A DNA stretch of 64,000 bases, taken from assembly GCF_910589235.1 (NCBI RefSeq), contig NC_060955.1, positions 10,746,837-10,810,836 of the forward strand, in the 5' to 3' direction. The notes beneath the pieces were generated by a model, which was not told the DNA's origin, did no database searches, and was given only the letters and a program-made list of their open reading frames with translations. Below are positions 10,922 through 24,848 of this stretch, in pieces; position 1 is the stretch's first letter; every line of letters begins with the position of its first letter. The stretch is from Vespa crabro (taxonomy: Eukaryota > Arthropoda > Insecta > Hymenoptera > Vespidae). The position numbers and the translations under genes are program-made.

Positions 10922-13900
10922 CAAACTGTGGCGCAACTATTACTAAAGATTTCACGAAATTAACTTCGCGTATAGCGAAATACGCGTATGTCGATTAAGT
11001 TTTTCGATAAAAATCATATGAAAACGCCTACTTAAACATAGCAAACACGTTATATTCTTGTTATATTCTTTATTCTGCATCGATAGAATATAAAATCAAT
11101 GAAATTGAACGAGATTTCAACTTTTCGTTTTTCGACGATAGGCGTATATGAGCGAAAAATCGTATATGCGATGCGAAACAATGTTAAAACTTAGATTCCA
11201 ATATAAAATAGATGTTTGATCTTATGAAATGCAATGTTCTGCTTCGATTGTTAACATTTCTCAAACTGTGGCTCAAGTATTACTAAAGATTTCACAAATT
11301 TAACTTCGCATATAGCGAAATTCGCGTATGTCGATTACGTTTTTCGATAAAAATCATATGAAAACGACTATTTATACATAGCAAAAACGTTATTTTCTTG
11401 TTATATTCTTTATTCTTCATCGATAGAATATAAAATCAATGAAATTGAACGAGATATCAACTTTTCGTTTTTCGACGATACGCGTATATGCGCGAAAAAT
11501 CGTATATACGATGCGAAACAATGTTAAAACTTTGATTCCAATATAAAATAGATGTTTGATCTTATGAAATGCAATGTTCTGCATCGATTGGTATCATTTT
11601 TCAAACTGTGGCTCAAGTATTACTAAAGATTTCACGAAATTAACTTCGCGTATAGCGAAATTCGCGTATGTCGATTAAGTTTTTCGATAAAAATCATATG
11701 AAAACGCCTATTTAAACATAGCAAACACGTTATATTCTTGTTTTATTCTTTATTCTGCATAGATAGAATATAAAATCAATGAAATTGAACGAGATTTCAA
11801 CTTTTCGTTTTTCGACGATACGCATATATGAGCGAAAAATCGTATATACGATGCGAAACAATGTTAAAACTTCGATTCCAATATAAAATAGATGTTTGAT
11901 CTTATGAAATGGAATGTTCTGCATCGATTGGTAACATTTCTCAAACTGTGGCTAAAGTATTACTAAAGATTTCGCGAAATTAACTTCGCGTATAGCGATA
12001 TTCGCGTATGTCGATTAAGTTTTTCGATAAAAATCATATGAAAACGCCTATTTAAACATAGCAAACACGTTATATTCTTGTTATATTCTTTATTCTGCAT
12101 CGATAGAATATAAAATCAATGAAATTGAACGAGATTTCAACTTTTCGTTTTTCGACGATACGCGTATATGAGCGAAAAATCGTATATGCGATGCGAAACA
12201 ATGTTAAAACTTAGATTCCAATATAAAATAGATGTTTGATCTTATGAAATGCAATGTTCTGCATCGATTGGTAACATTTCTCAAACTGTGGCTCAAGTAT
12301 TACAAAAGATTTCACGAAATTAACTTCGCGTATAGCGAAATTCGCGTATGCCGATTACGTTTTTCGATAAAAATCATATGAAAACGCCTATTTAAACGTA
12401 GTAAAAACGTTATATTCTTGTTATATTCTTTATTCTGCATCGATAGAATATAAAATCAATGAAATTGAACGTGATATCTACTTTTCGTTTTTCGACGATT
12501 CGCGTATATGAGCGAAAAATCTCATATACGAACGAAACAATGTTAAAACTTCGATTCCAATATAAAATAGATGTTTGATCTTATGAAATGCAATGTTCTG
12601 CATCGATTGGTAACATTTTTCAAACTGTGGCGCAACTATTACTAAAGATTTCACGAAATTAACTTCGCGTATAGCGAAATTCGCGTATGTCGGTTAAGTT
12701 TTTCGATAAAAATCATATGAAAACGCCTACTTAAACATAGCAAACACGTTATATTCTTGTTATATTCTTTATTCTGCATCGATAGAATATAAAATCAATG
12801 AAATTGAACGAGATTTCAACTTTTCGTTTTTCGACGATACGCGTATATGAGCGAAAAATCGTATATACGATGCGAAACAATGTTAAAACTTAGATTCCAA
12901 TATAAAATAGATGTTTGATCTTATGAAATGCAATGTTCTGCATCGATTGGTAACATTTCTCAAACTGTGGCTCATGTATTACTAAAGATTTCACAAATTT
13001 AACTTCGCATATAGCGAAATTCGCGTATGTCGATTACGTTTTTCGATAAAAATCATATGAAAACGACTATTTATACATAGCAAAAACATTATTTTCTTGT
13101 TATATTCTTTATTCTTCATCGATAGAATATAAAATCAATGAAATTGAACGAGATATCAACTTTTCGTTTTTCGACGATACGCGTATATGAGCGAAAAATC
13201 GTATATACGAACGAAACAATGTTAAAACTTCGATTCCAATATAAAATAGATGTTTGATCTTATGAAATGCAATGTTCTGCATCGATTGGTAACATTTTTC
13301 AAACTGTGGCGCAACTATTACTAAAGATTTCACGAAATTAACTTCGCGTATAGCGAAATTCGCGTATGTCGATTAAGTTTTTCGATAAAAATCATATGAA
13401 AACGCCTATTTAAACATAGCAAACACGTTATATTCTTGTTATATTCTTTATTCTGCATCGATAGAATAAAAAATCAATGAAATTGAACGAGATTTCAACT
13501 TTTCGTTTTTCGACGATACGCGTATATGAGCGAAAAATCGTATATGCGATGCGAAACAATGTTAAAACTTAGATTCCAATATAAAATAGATGTTTGATCT
13601 TATGAAATGCAATTTTCTGCATCGATTGGTAACATTTCTCAAACTGTGGCTCAAGTATTACAAAAGATTTCACGAAATTAACTTCGCGTATAGCGAAATT
13701 CGCGTATGCCGATTACGTTTTTCGATAAAAATCATATGAAAACGCCTATTTAAACATAGTAAAAACGTTATATTCTTGTTATATTCTTTATTCTGCATCG
13801 ATAGAATATAAAATCAATGAAATTGAACGAGATATCTACTTTTCGTTTTTCGACGATTCGCGTATATGAGCGAAAAATCTCATATACGAACGAAACAATG

Positions 13901-14318
13901 TTAAAACTTCGATTCCAATATAAAATAGATGTTTGATCTTATGAAATGCAATGTTCTGCATCGATTGGTAACATTTTTCAAACTGTGGCGCAACTATTAC
14001 TAAAGATTTCACGAAATTAACTTCGCGTATAGCGAAATTCGCGTATGTCGGTTAAGTTTTTCGATAAAAATCATATGAAAACGCCTATTTAAACATAGCA
14101 AACACGTTATATTCTTGTTATATTCTTTATTCTGCATCGATAGAATATAAAATCAATGAAATTGAACGAGATTTCAACTTTTCGTTTTTCGACGATACGC
14201 GTATATGAGCGAAAAATCGTATATGCGATGCGAAACAATGTTAAAACTTTGATTCCAATATAAAATAGATGTTTGATCTTATGAAATGCAATGTTCTGCA
14301 TCGATTGGTATCATTTTT
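10922..14318. repeat. 11-mer higher-order repeat, copy 2 (incomplete match)
   Basis: Units 10922 to 13979 match 7187 to 10243 in order. The match fails within the unit at 13979, which is B-like at its end (CTTTGATTCC, TATCATTTTT) where its partner at 10243 is B1-like (CTTAGATTCC, AACATTTCTC). Much of 12,282-13,978 alternates strictly A and B (339+340), so a 679-bp dimer is the local sub-period. Confidence 0.78.
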
Positions 14319-14997
14319 CAAACTGTGGCTCAGGTATTACTAAAGATTTCACGAAATTAACTTCGCGTATAGCGAAATTCGCGTATGTCGATTAAGTTTT
14401 TCGATAAAAATCATATGAAAACGCCTATTTAAACATAGCAAACACGTTATATTCTTGTTATATTCTTTATTCTGCATCGATAGAATATAAAATCAATGAA
14501 ATTGAACGAGATTTCAACTTTTCGTTTTTCGACGATACGCGTATATGAGCGAAAAATCGTATATGCGATGCGAAACAATGTTAAAACTTAGATTCCAATA
14601 TAAAATAGATGTTTGATCTTATGAAATGCAATGTTCTGCATCGATTGGTAACATTTCTCAAACTGTGGCTCAAGTATTACTAAAGATTTCACAAATTTAA
14701 CTTCGCATATAGCGAAATTCGCGTATGTCGATTACGTTTTTCGATAAAAATCATATGAAAACGACTATTTATACATAGCAAAAACGTTATTTTCTTGTTA
14801 TATTCTTTATTCTTCATCGATAGAATATAAAATCAATGAAATTGAACGAGATATCAACTTTTCGTTTTTCGACGATACGCGTATATGAGCGAAAAATCGT
14901 ATATACGAACGAAACAATGTTAAAACTTCGATTCCAATATAAAATAGATGTTTGATCTTATGAAATGCAATGTTCTGCATCGATTGGTAACATTTTT
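14319..14997. repeat. Transition units: B1 unit then D unit
   Basis: These are two satellite units. The first (14319) begins with the variant GGCTCAGGTATT, also seen at 18741 and 20781. The second (14659) is a D unit with ACAAATTTAAC, CTTCGCATATAGCG, GACTATTTATAC and CTTCATCG. They link the 11-mer block to the 5-mer block. Nothing else is present. Confidence 0.75.
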
Positions 14998-16694
14998 CAA
15001 ACTGTGGCGCAACTATTACTAAAGATTTCACGAAATTAACTTCGCGTATAGCGAAATTCGCGTATGTCGGTTAAGTTTTTCGATAAAAATCATATGAAAA
15101 CGCCTACTTAAACATAGCAAACACGTTATATTATTGTTATATTCTTTATTCTGCATCGATAGAATATAAAATCAATGAAATTGAACGAGATTTCAACTTT
15201 TCGTTTTTCGACGATACGCGTATATGAGCGAAAAATCGTATATACGAACGAAACAATGTTAAAACTTCGATTCCAATATAAAATAGATGTTTGATCTTAT
15301 GAAATGCAATGTTCTGCATCGATTGGTAACATTTTTCAAACTGTGGCGCAACTATTACTAAAGATTTCACGAAATTAACTTCGCGTATAGCGAAATTCGC
15401 GTATGTCGGTTAAGTTTTTCGATAAAAATCATATGAAAACGCCTACTTAAACATAGCAAACACGTTATATTATTGTTATACTCTTTATTCTGCATCGATA
15501 GAATATAAAATCAATGAAATTGAACGAGATTTCAACTTTTCGTTTTTCGACGATACGCGTATATGAGCGAAAAATCGTATATACGATGCGAAACAATGTT
15601 AAAACTTAGATTCCAATATAAAATAGATGTTTGATCTTATGAAATGCAATGTTCTGCATCGATTGGTAACATTTCTCAAACTGTGGCTCAAGTATTACTA
15701 AAGATTTCACAAATTTAACTTCGCATATAGCGAAATTCGCGTATGTCGATTACGTTTTTCGATAAAAATCATATGAAAACGACTATTTATACATAGCAAA
15801 AACGTTATTTTCTTGTTATATTCTTTATTCTTCATCGATAGAATATAAAATCAATGAAATTGAACGAGATATCAACTTTTCGTTTTTCGACGATACGCGT
15901 ATATGAGCGAAAAATCGTATATACGAACGAAACAATGTTAAAACTTCGATTCCAATATAAAATAGATGTTTGATCTTATGAAATGCAATGTTCTGCATCG
16001 ATTGGTAACATTTTTCAAACTGTGGCGCAACTATTACTAAAGATTTCACGAAATTAACTTCGCGTATAGCGAAATTCGCGTATGTCGATTAAGTTTTTCG
16101 ATAAAAATCATATGAAAACGCCTATTTAAACATAGCAAACACGTTATATTCTTTTTATATTCTTTATTCTGCATCGATAGAATAAAAAATCAATGAAATT
16201 GAACGAGATTTCAACTTTTCGTTTTTCGACGATACGCGTATATGAGCGAAAAATCGTATATGCGATGCGAAACAATGTTAAAACTTAGATTCCAATATAA
16301 AATAGATGTTTGATCTTATGAAATGCAATTTTCTGCATCGATTGGTAACATTTCTCAAACTGTGGCTCAAGTATTACAAAAGATTTCACGAAATTAACTT
16401 CGCGTATAGCGAAATTCGCGTATGCCGATTACGTTTTTCGATAAAAATCATATGAAAACGCCTATTTAAACATAGTAAAAACGTTATATTCTTGTTATAT
16501 TCTTTATTCTGCATCGATAGAATATAAAATCAATGAAATTGAACGAGATATCTACTTTTCGTTTTTCGACGATTCGCGTATATGAGCGAAAAATCTCATA
16601 TACGAACGAAACAATGTTAAAACTTCGATTCCAATATAAAATAGATGTTTGATCTTATGAAATGCAATGTTCTGCATCGATTGGTAACATTTTT
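14998..16694. repeat. 5-mer higher-order repeat, copy 1 (1,697 bp)
   Basis: Units 14998, 15337, 15677, 16016 and 16356 (339, 340, 339, 340, 339 bp) are followed by five matching units 1,697 bp on. The first two carry the rare TTATATTATTGTTAT in place of TTATATTCTTGTTAT. The third is a D unit, the fourth carries GATAGAATAAAAAATC and CAATTTTCTG, and the fifth is an A2 unit. The unit at 14998 differs from that at 16695 at a single position that I could find (TTTTTCG versus TTTCTCG near 16776). Confidence 0.88.
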
Positions 16695-18391
16695 CAAACT
16701 GTGGCGCAACTATTACTAAAGATTTCACGAAATTAACTTCGCGTATAGCGAAATTCGCGTATGTCGGTTAAGTTTCTCGATAAAAATCATATGAAAACGC
16801 CTACTTAAACATAGCAAACACGTTATATTATTGTTATATTCTTTATTCTGCATCGATAGAATATAAAATCAATGAAATTGAACGAGATTTCAACTTTTCG
16901 TTTTTCGACGATACGCGTATATGAGCGAAAAATCGTATATACGAACGAAACAATGTTAAAACTTCGATTCCAATATAAAATAGATGTTTGATCTTATGAA
17001 ATGCAATGTTCTGCATCGATTGGTAACATTTTTCAAACTGTGGCGCAACTATTACTAAAGATTTCACGAAATTAACTTCGCGTATAGCGAAATTCGCGTA
17101 TGTCGGTTAAGTTTTTCGATAAAAATCATATGAAAACGCCTACTTAAACATAGCAAACACGTTATATTATTGTTATATTCTTTATTCTGCATCGATAGAA
17201 TATAAAATCAATGAAATTGAACGAGATTTCAACTTTTCGTTTTTCGACGATACGCGTATATGAGCGAAAAATCGTATATACGATGCGAAACAATGTTAAA
17301 ACTTAGATTCCAATATAAAATAGATGTTTGATCTTATGAAATGCAATGTTCTGCATCGATTGGTAACATTTCTCAAACTGTGGCTCAAGTATTACTAAAG
17401 ATTTCACAAATTTAACTTCGCATATAGCGAAATTCGCGTATGTCGATTACGTTTTTCGATAAAAATCATATGAAAACGACTATTTATACATAGCAAAAAC
17501 GTTATTTTCTTGTTATATTCTTTATTCTTCATCGATAGAATATAAAATCAATGAAATTGAACGAGATATCAACTTTTCGTTTTTCGACGATAAGCGTATA
17601 TGAGCGAAAAATCGTATATACGAACGAAACAATGTTAAAACTTCGATTCCAATATAAAATAGATGTTTGATCTTATGAAATGCAATGTTCTGCATCGATT
17701 GGTAACATTTTTCAAACTGTGGCGCAACTATTACTAAAGATTTCACGAAATTAACTTCGCGTATAGCGAAATTCGCGTATGTCGATTAAGTTTTTCGATA
17801 AAAATCATATGAAAACGCCTATTTAAACATAGCAAACACGTTATATTCTTGTTATATTCTTTATTCTGCATCGATAGAATAAAAAATCAATGAAATTGAA
17901 CGAGATTTCAACTTTTCGTTTTTCGACGATACGCGTATATGAGCGAAAAATCGTATATGCGATGCGAAACAATGTTAAAACTTAGATTCCAATATAAAAT
18001 AGATGTTTGATCTTATGAAATGCAATTTTCTGCATCGATTGGTAACATTTCTCAAACTGTGGCTCAAGTATTACAAAAGATTTCACGAAATTAACTTCGC
18101 GTATAGCGAAATTCGCGTATGCCGATTACGTTTTTCGATAAAAATCATATGAAAACGCCTATTTAAACATAGTAAAAACGTTATATTCTTGTTATATTCT
18201 TTATTCTGCATCGATAGAATATAAAATCAATGAAATTGAACGAGATTTCAACTTTTCGTTTTTCGACGATTCGCGTATATGAGCGAAAAATCTCATATAC
18301 GAACGAAACAATGTTAAAACTTCGATTCCAATATAAAATAGATGTTTGATCTTATGAAATGCAATGTTCTGCATCGATTGGTAACATTTTT
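16695..18391. repeat. 5-mer higher-order repeat, copy 2 (1,697 bp)
   Basis: This repeats 14998-16694 in order. Private differences include GATAAGCG near 17590 (GATACGCG in copy 1), TTCTTGTTATATTC near 17848 where copy 1 has TTCTTTTTATATTC, and GATTTCAAC near 18243 where copy 1 reads GATATCTAC. The last unit is therefore a recombinant A2-like unit with the B-type TTTCAAC tract. Confidence 0.85.
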
Positions 18392-20431
18392 CAAACTGTG
18401 GCGCAACTATTACTAAAGATTTCACGAAATTAACTTCGCGTATAGCGAAATTCGCGTATGTCGGTTAAGTTTTTCGATAAAAATCATATGAAAACGCCTA
18501 TTTAAACATAGCAAACACGTTATATTCTTGTTATATTCTTTATTCTGCATCGATAGAATATAAAATCAATGAAATTGAACGAGATTTCAACTTTTCGTTT
18601 TTCGACGATACGCGTATATGAGCGAAAAATCGTATATACGATGCGAAACAATGTTAAAACTATGATTCCAATATAAAATAGATGTTTGATCTTATGAAAT
18701 GCAATGTTCTGCATCGATTGGTATCATTTTTCAAACTGTGGCTCAGGTATTACTAAAGATTTCACGAAATTAACTTCGCGTATAGCGAAATTCGCGTATG
18801 TCGATTAAGTTTTTCGATAAAAATCATATGAAAACGCCTATTTAAACATAGTAAACACTTTATATTCTTGTTATATTCTTTATTCTGCATCGATAGAATA
18901 TAAAATCAATGAAATTGAACGAGATTTCAACTTTTCGTTTTTCGACGATACGCGTATATGAGAGAAAAATCGTATATACGATGCGAAACAATGTTAAAAC
19001 TTTGATTCCAATATAAAATAGATGTTTGATCTTATGAAATGCAATGTTCTGCATCGATTGGTAACATTTTTCAAACTGTGGCGCAAGTATTACAAAAGAT
19101 TTCACGAAATTAACTTCGCGTATAGCGAAATTCGCGTATGCCGATTACGTTTTTCGATAAAAATCATATGAAAACGCCTATTTAAACATAGTAAAAACGT
19201 TATATTCTTGTTATATTCTTTATTCTGCATCGATAGAATATAAAATCAATGAAATTGAACGAGATTTCAACTTTTCGTTTTTCGACGATACGCGTATATG
19301 AGCGAAAAATCGTATATACGATGCGAAACAATGTTAAAACTTTGATTCCAATATAAAATAGATGTTTGATCTTAAGAAATGCAATGTTCTGCATTGATTG
19401 GTATCATTTCTCAAACTGTGGCTCAAGTATTACTAAATATTTCACGAAATTAACTTCGCGTATAGCGAAATTCGCGTATGTCGATTAAGTTTTTCGATAA
19501 AAATCATATGAAAACGCCTATTTAAACATAGAAAACACGTTATATTCTTGTTATATTCTTTATTCTGCATCGATAGAATATAAAATCAATGAAATTGAAC
19601 GAGATATCTACTTTTCGTTTTTCGACGATACGCGTATATGAGCGAAAAATCGTATATACGATGCGAAACAATGTTAAAACATTGATTCCAATATAAAATA
19701 GATGTTTGATCTTATGAAATGCAATGTTCTGCATCGATTGGTATCATTTTTCAAACTGTGGCTCAAGTATTACTAAAGATTTCACGAAATTAACTTCGCG
19801 TATAGCGAAATTCGCGTATGTCGATTAAGTTTTTCGATAAAAATCATATGAAAACGCCTATTTAAACATAGCAAACACGTTATATTCTTGTTATATTCTT
19901 TTTTCTGCATCGATAGAATATAAAATCAATGAAATTGAACGAGATTTCAACTTTTCGTTTTTCGACGATACGCGTATATGAGCGAAAAATCGTATATACG
20001 ATGCGAAACAATGTTAAAACTTTGATTCCAATATAAAATAGATGTTTGATCTTATGAAATGCAATGTTCTGCATCGATTGGTAACATTTTTCAAACTGTG
20101 GCGCAAGTATTACAAAAGATTTCACGAAATTAACTTCGCGTATAGCGAAATTCGCGTATGCCGATTACGTTTTTCGATAAAAATCATATAAAAACGCCTA
20201 TTTAAACATAGTAAAAACGTTATATTCTTGTTATATTCTTTATTCTGCATCGATAGAATATAAAATCAATGAAATTGAACGAGATTTCAAATTTTCGTTT
20301 TTCGACGATACGCGTATATGAGCGAAAAATCGTATATACGATGCGAAACAATGTTAAAACTTTGATTCCAATATAAAATAGATGTTTGATCTTAAGAAAT
20401 GCAATGTTCTGCATTGATTGGTATCATTTCT
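18392..20431. repeat. B-dominated 6-mer block (2,040 bp) with 3-mer sub-pattern
   Basis: These are six units of exactly 340 bp. The units at 18392 and 18732 recur at 20432 and 20772 (2,040 bp away) with the shared marks CTATGATTCC, GGCTCAGGTATT and GTAAACACTTTAT. Within the block the marker CTTAAGAAATG with GCATTGATTGG near 19374 recurs near 20394 (1,020 bp), followed each time by CTAAATATTTC, so a trimer sub-period is present. Confidence 0.82.
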
Positions 20432-23400
20432 CAAACTGTGGCTCAAGTATTACTAAATATTTCACGAAATTAACTTCGCGTATAGCGAAATTCGCGTATG
20501 TCGATTAAGTTTTTCGATAAAAATCATATGAAAACGCCTATTTAAACATAGCAAACACGTTATATTCTTGTTATATTCTTTATTCTGCATCGATAGAATA
20601 TAAAATCAATGAAAATGAACGAGATTTCAACTTTTCGTTTTTCGACGATACGCGTATATGAGCGAAAAATCGTATATACGATGCGAAACAATGTTAAAAC
20701 TATGATTCCAATATAAAATAGATGTTTGATCTTATGAAATGCAATGTTCTGCATCGATTGGTATCATTTTTCAAACTGTGGCTCAGGTATTACTAAAGAT
20801 TTCACGAAATTAACTTCGCGTATAGCGAAATTCGCGTATGTCGATTAAGTTTTTCGATAAAAATCATATGAAAACGCCTATTTAAACATAGTAAACACTT
20901 TATATTCTTGTTATATTCTTTATTCTGCATCGATAGAATATAAAATCAATGAAATTGAACGAGATTTCAACTTTTCGTTTTTCGACGATACGCGTATATG
21001 AGAGAAAAATCGTATATACGATGCGAAACAATGTTAAAACTTTGATTCCAATATAAAATAGATGTTTGATCTTATGAAATGCAATGTTCTGCATCGATTG
21101 GTAACATTTTTCAAACTGTGGCGCAAGTATTACAAAAGATTTCACGAAATTAACTTCGCGTATAGCGAAATTCGCGTATGTCGGTTAAGTTTTTCGATAA
21201 AAATCATATGAAAACGCCTATTTAAACATAGCAAACACGTTATATTCTTGTTATATTCTTTATTCTGCATCGATAGAATATAAAATCAATGAAATTGAAC
21301 GAGATTTCAACTTTTCGTTTTTCGACGATACGCGTATATGAGCGAAAAATCGTATATACGAACGAAACAATGTTAAAACTTCGATTCCAATATAAAATAG
21401 ATGTTTGATCTTATGAAATGCAATGTTCTGCATCGATTGGTAACATTTTTCAAACTGTGGCGCAACTATTACTAAAGATTTCACGAAATTAACTTCGCGT
21501 ATAGCGAAATTCGCGTATGTCGGTTAAGTTTTTCGATAAAAATCATATGAAAACGCCTACTTAAACATAGCAAACACGTTATATTATTGTTATATTCTTT
21601 ATTCTGCATCGATAGAATATAAAATCAATGAAATTGAACGAGATTTCAACTTTTCGTTTTTCGACGATACGCGTATATGAGCGAAAAATCGTATATACGA
21701 TGCGAAACAATGTTAAAACTTAGATTCCAATATAAAATAGATGTTTGATCTTATGAAATGCAATGTTCTGCATCGATTGGTAACATTTCTCAAACTGTGG
21801 CTCAAGTATTACTAAAGATTTCACGAAATTAACTTCGCGTATAGCGAAATTCGCGTATGCCGATTACGTTTTTCTATAAAAATCATATGAAAACGCCTAT
21901 TTAAACATAGTAAAAACGTTATATTCTTGTTATATTCTTTATTCTGCATCGATAGAATATAAAATCAATGAAATTGAACGAGATTTCAACTTTTCGTTTT
22001 TCGACGATACGCGTATATGAGCGAAAAATCGTATATACGATGCGAAACAATGTTAAAACTTTGATTCCAATATAAAATAGATGTTTGATCTTAAGAAATG
22101 CAATGTTCTGCATTGATTGGTATCATTTCTCAAACTGTGGCTCAAGTATTACTAAATATTTCACGAAATTAACTTCGCGTATAGCGAAATTCGCGTATGT
22201 CGATTAAGTTTTTCGATAAAAATCATATGAAAACGCCTATTTAAACATAGCAAACACGTTATATTCTTGTTATATTCTTTATTCTGCATCGATAGAATAT
22301 AAAATCAATGAAATTGAACGAGATATCTACTTTTCGTTTTTCGACGATACGCGTATATAAGCGAAAAATCGTATATACGATGCGAAACAATGTTAAAACA
22401 TTGATTCCAATATAAAATAGATGTTTGATCTTATGAAATGCAATGTTCTGCATCGATTGGTATCATTTTTCAAACTGTGGCTCAAGTATTACTAAAGATT
22501 TCACGAAATTAACTTCGCGTATAGCGAAATTCGCGTATGTCGATTAAGTTTTTCGATAAAAATCATATGAAAACGCCTATTTAAACATAGCAAACACGTT
22601 ATATTCTTGTTATATTCTTTTTTCTGCATCGATAGAATATAAAATCAATGAAATTGAACGAGATTTCAACTTTTCGTTATTCGACGATACGCGTATATGA
22701 GCGAAAAATCGTATATACGATGCGAAACAATGTTAAAACTTTGATTCCAATATAAAATAGATGTTTGATCTTATGAAATGCAATGTTCTGCATCGATTGG
22801 TAACATTTTTCAAACTGTGGCGCAAGTATTACAAAAGATTTCACGAAATTAACTTCGCGTATAGCGAAATTCGCGTATGCCGATTACGTTTTTCGATAAA
22901 AATCATATGAAAACGCCTATTTAAACATAGTAAAAACGTTATATTCTTGTTATATTCTTTATTCTGCATCGATAGAATATAAAATCAATGAAATTGAACG
23001 AGATTTCAACTTTTCGTTTTTCGACGATACGCGTATATGAGCGAAAAATCGTATATACGATGCGAAACAATGTTAAAACTTTGATTCCAATATAAAATAG
23101 ATGTTTGATCTTAAGAAATGCAATGTTCTGCATTGATTGGTATCATTTCTCAAACTGTGGCTCAAGTATTACTAAATATTTCACGAAATTAACTTCGCGT
23201 ATAGCGAAATTCGCGTATGTCGATTAAGTTTTTCGATAAAAATCATATGAAAACGCCTATTTAAACATAGCAAACACGTTATATTCTTGTTATATTCTTT
23301 ATTCTGCATCGATAGAATATAAAATCAATGAAATTGAACGAGATATCTACTTTTCGTTTTTCGACGATACGCGTATATGAGCGAAAAATCTCATATACGA

Positions 23401-23489
23401 ACGAAACAATGTTAAAACTTCGATTCCAATTTAAAATAGATGTTTGATCTTATGAAATGCAATGTTCTGCATCGATTGGTAACATTTTT
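20432..23489. repeat. Continuation of the 3-mer/6-mer block with an inserted A/B dimer
   Basis: Units 20432 and 20772 repeat the previous block. Units 21112 and 21451 are then a dimer like that near 15.3-15.7 kb (CGTATATACGAACG, TTATATTATTG). From 21791 the marker pair CTTAAGAAATG and CATTGATTGG returns near 22093 and 23113. The unit pair with TAAAACATTGATTCC then TTCTTTTTTCTG (19412/19752) recurs at 22131/22471, an offset of 2,719 bp. The regular 1,020-bp spacing is thus interrupted once by 1,699 bp. Confidence 0.78.
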
Positions 23490-24848
23490 CAAACTGTGGC
23501 GCAACTATTACTAAAGATTTCACGAAATTAACTTCGCGTATAGCGAAATTCGCGTATGTCGGTTAAGTTTTTCGATAAAAATCATATGAAAACGCCTATT
23601 TAATCATAGCAAACACGTTATATTCTTGTTATATTCTTTATTCTGCATCGATAGAATATAAAATCAATGAAATTGAACGAGATTTCAACTTTTCGTTTTT
23701 CGACGATACGCGTATATGAGCGAAAAATCGTATATACGATGCGAAACAATGTTAAAACTTTGATTCCAATATAAAATAGATGTTTGATCTTCTGAAATGC
23801 AATGTTCTGCATCGATTGGTATCATTTTTCAAACTGTGGCTCAAGTATTACTAAAGATTACACGAAATTAACTTCGCGTATAGCGAAATTCGCGTATGTC
23901 GATTAAGTTTTTCGATAAAAATCATATGAAAACGCCTATTTAAACATAGCAAACACGTTATATTCTTGTTTTATTCTTTATTCTGCATCGATAGAATATA
24001 AAATCAATGAAATTGAACGAGATTTCAACTTTTCGTTTTTCGACGATACGCGTATATGAGCGAAAAATCGTATATACGATGCGAAACAATGTTAAAACTT
24101 AGATTCCAATATAAAATAGATGTTTGATCTTATGAAATGGAATGTTCTGCATCGATTGGTAACATTTCTCAAACTGTGGCTAAAGTATTACTAAAGATTT
24201 CGCGAAATTAACTTCGCGTATAGCGAAATTCGCGTATGTCGATTAAGTTTTTCGATAAAAATCATATGAAAACGCCTATTTAAACATAGCAAACACGTTA
24301 TATTCTTGTTATATTCTTTATTCTGCATCGATAGAATATAAAATCAATGAAATTGAACGAGATTTCAACTTTTCGTTTTTCGACGATACGCGTATATGAG
24401 CGAAAAATCGTATATACGATGCGAAACAATGTTAAAACTTTGATTCCAATATAAAATAGATGTTTGATCTTATGAAATGCAATGTTCTGCATCGATTGGT
24501 ATCATTTTTCAAACTGTGGCTCAAGTATTACTAAAGATTTCACGAAATTAACTTCGCGTATAGCGAAATTCGCGTATGCCGATTACGTTTTTCGATAAAA
24601 ATCATATGAAAACGCCTATTTAAACATAGCAAACACGTTATATTCTTGTTATATTCTTTATTCTGCATCGATAGAATATAAAATCAATGAAATTGAACGA
24701 GATATCTACTTTTCGTTTTTCGACGATAAGCGTATATGAGCGAAAAATCTCATATACGAACGAAACAATGTTAAAACTTTGATTCCAATATAAAATAGAT
24801 GTTTGATCTTATGAAATGCAATGTTCTGCATCGATTGGTATCATTTTT
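23490..24848. repeat. Transition units between HOR blocks
   Basis: These are four satellite units (23490, 23830, 24170, 24510). The units at 23830 and 24170 carry TTCTTGTTTTATTC, GAAATGGAATG, GGCTAAAGTATT and CGCGAAATTAAC, the same marks as the unit pairs near 7.9-8.2 and 11.7-12.0 kb, so this is a dispersed relative of the 11-mer. The unit at 24510 carries the GATAAGCG variant that starts the next tetramer. Confidence 0.72.
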
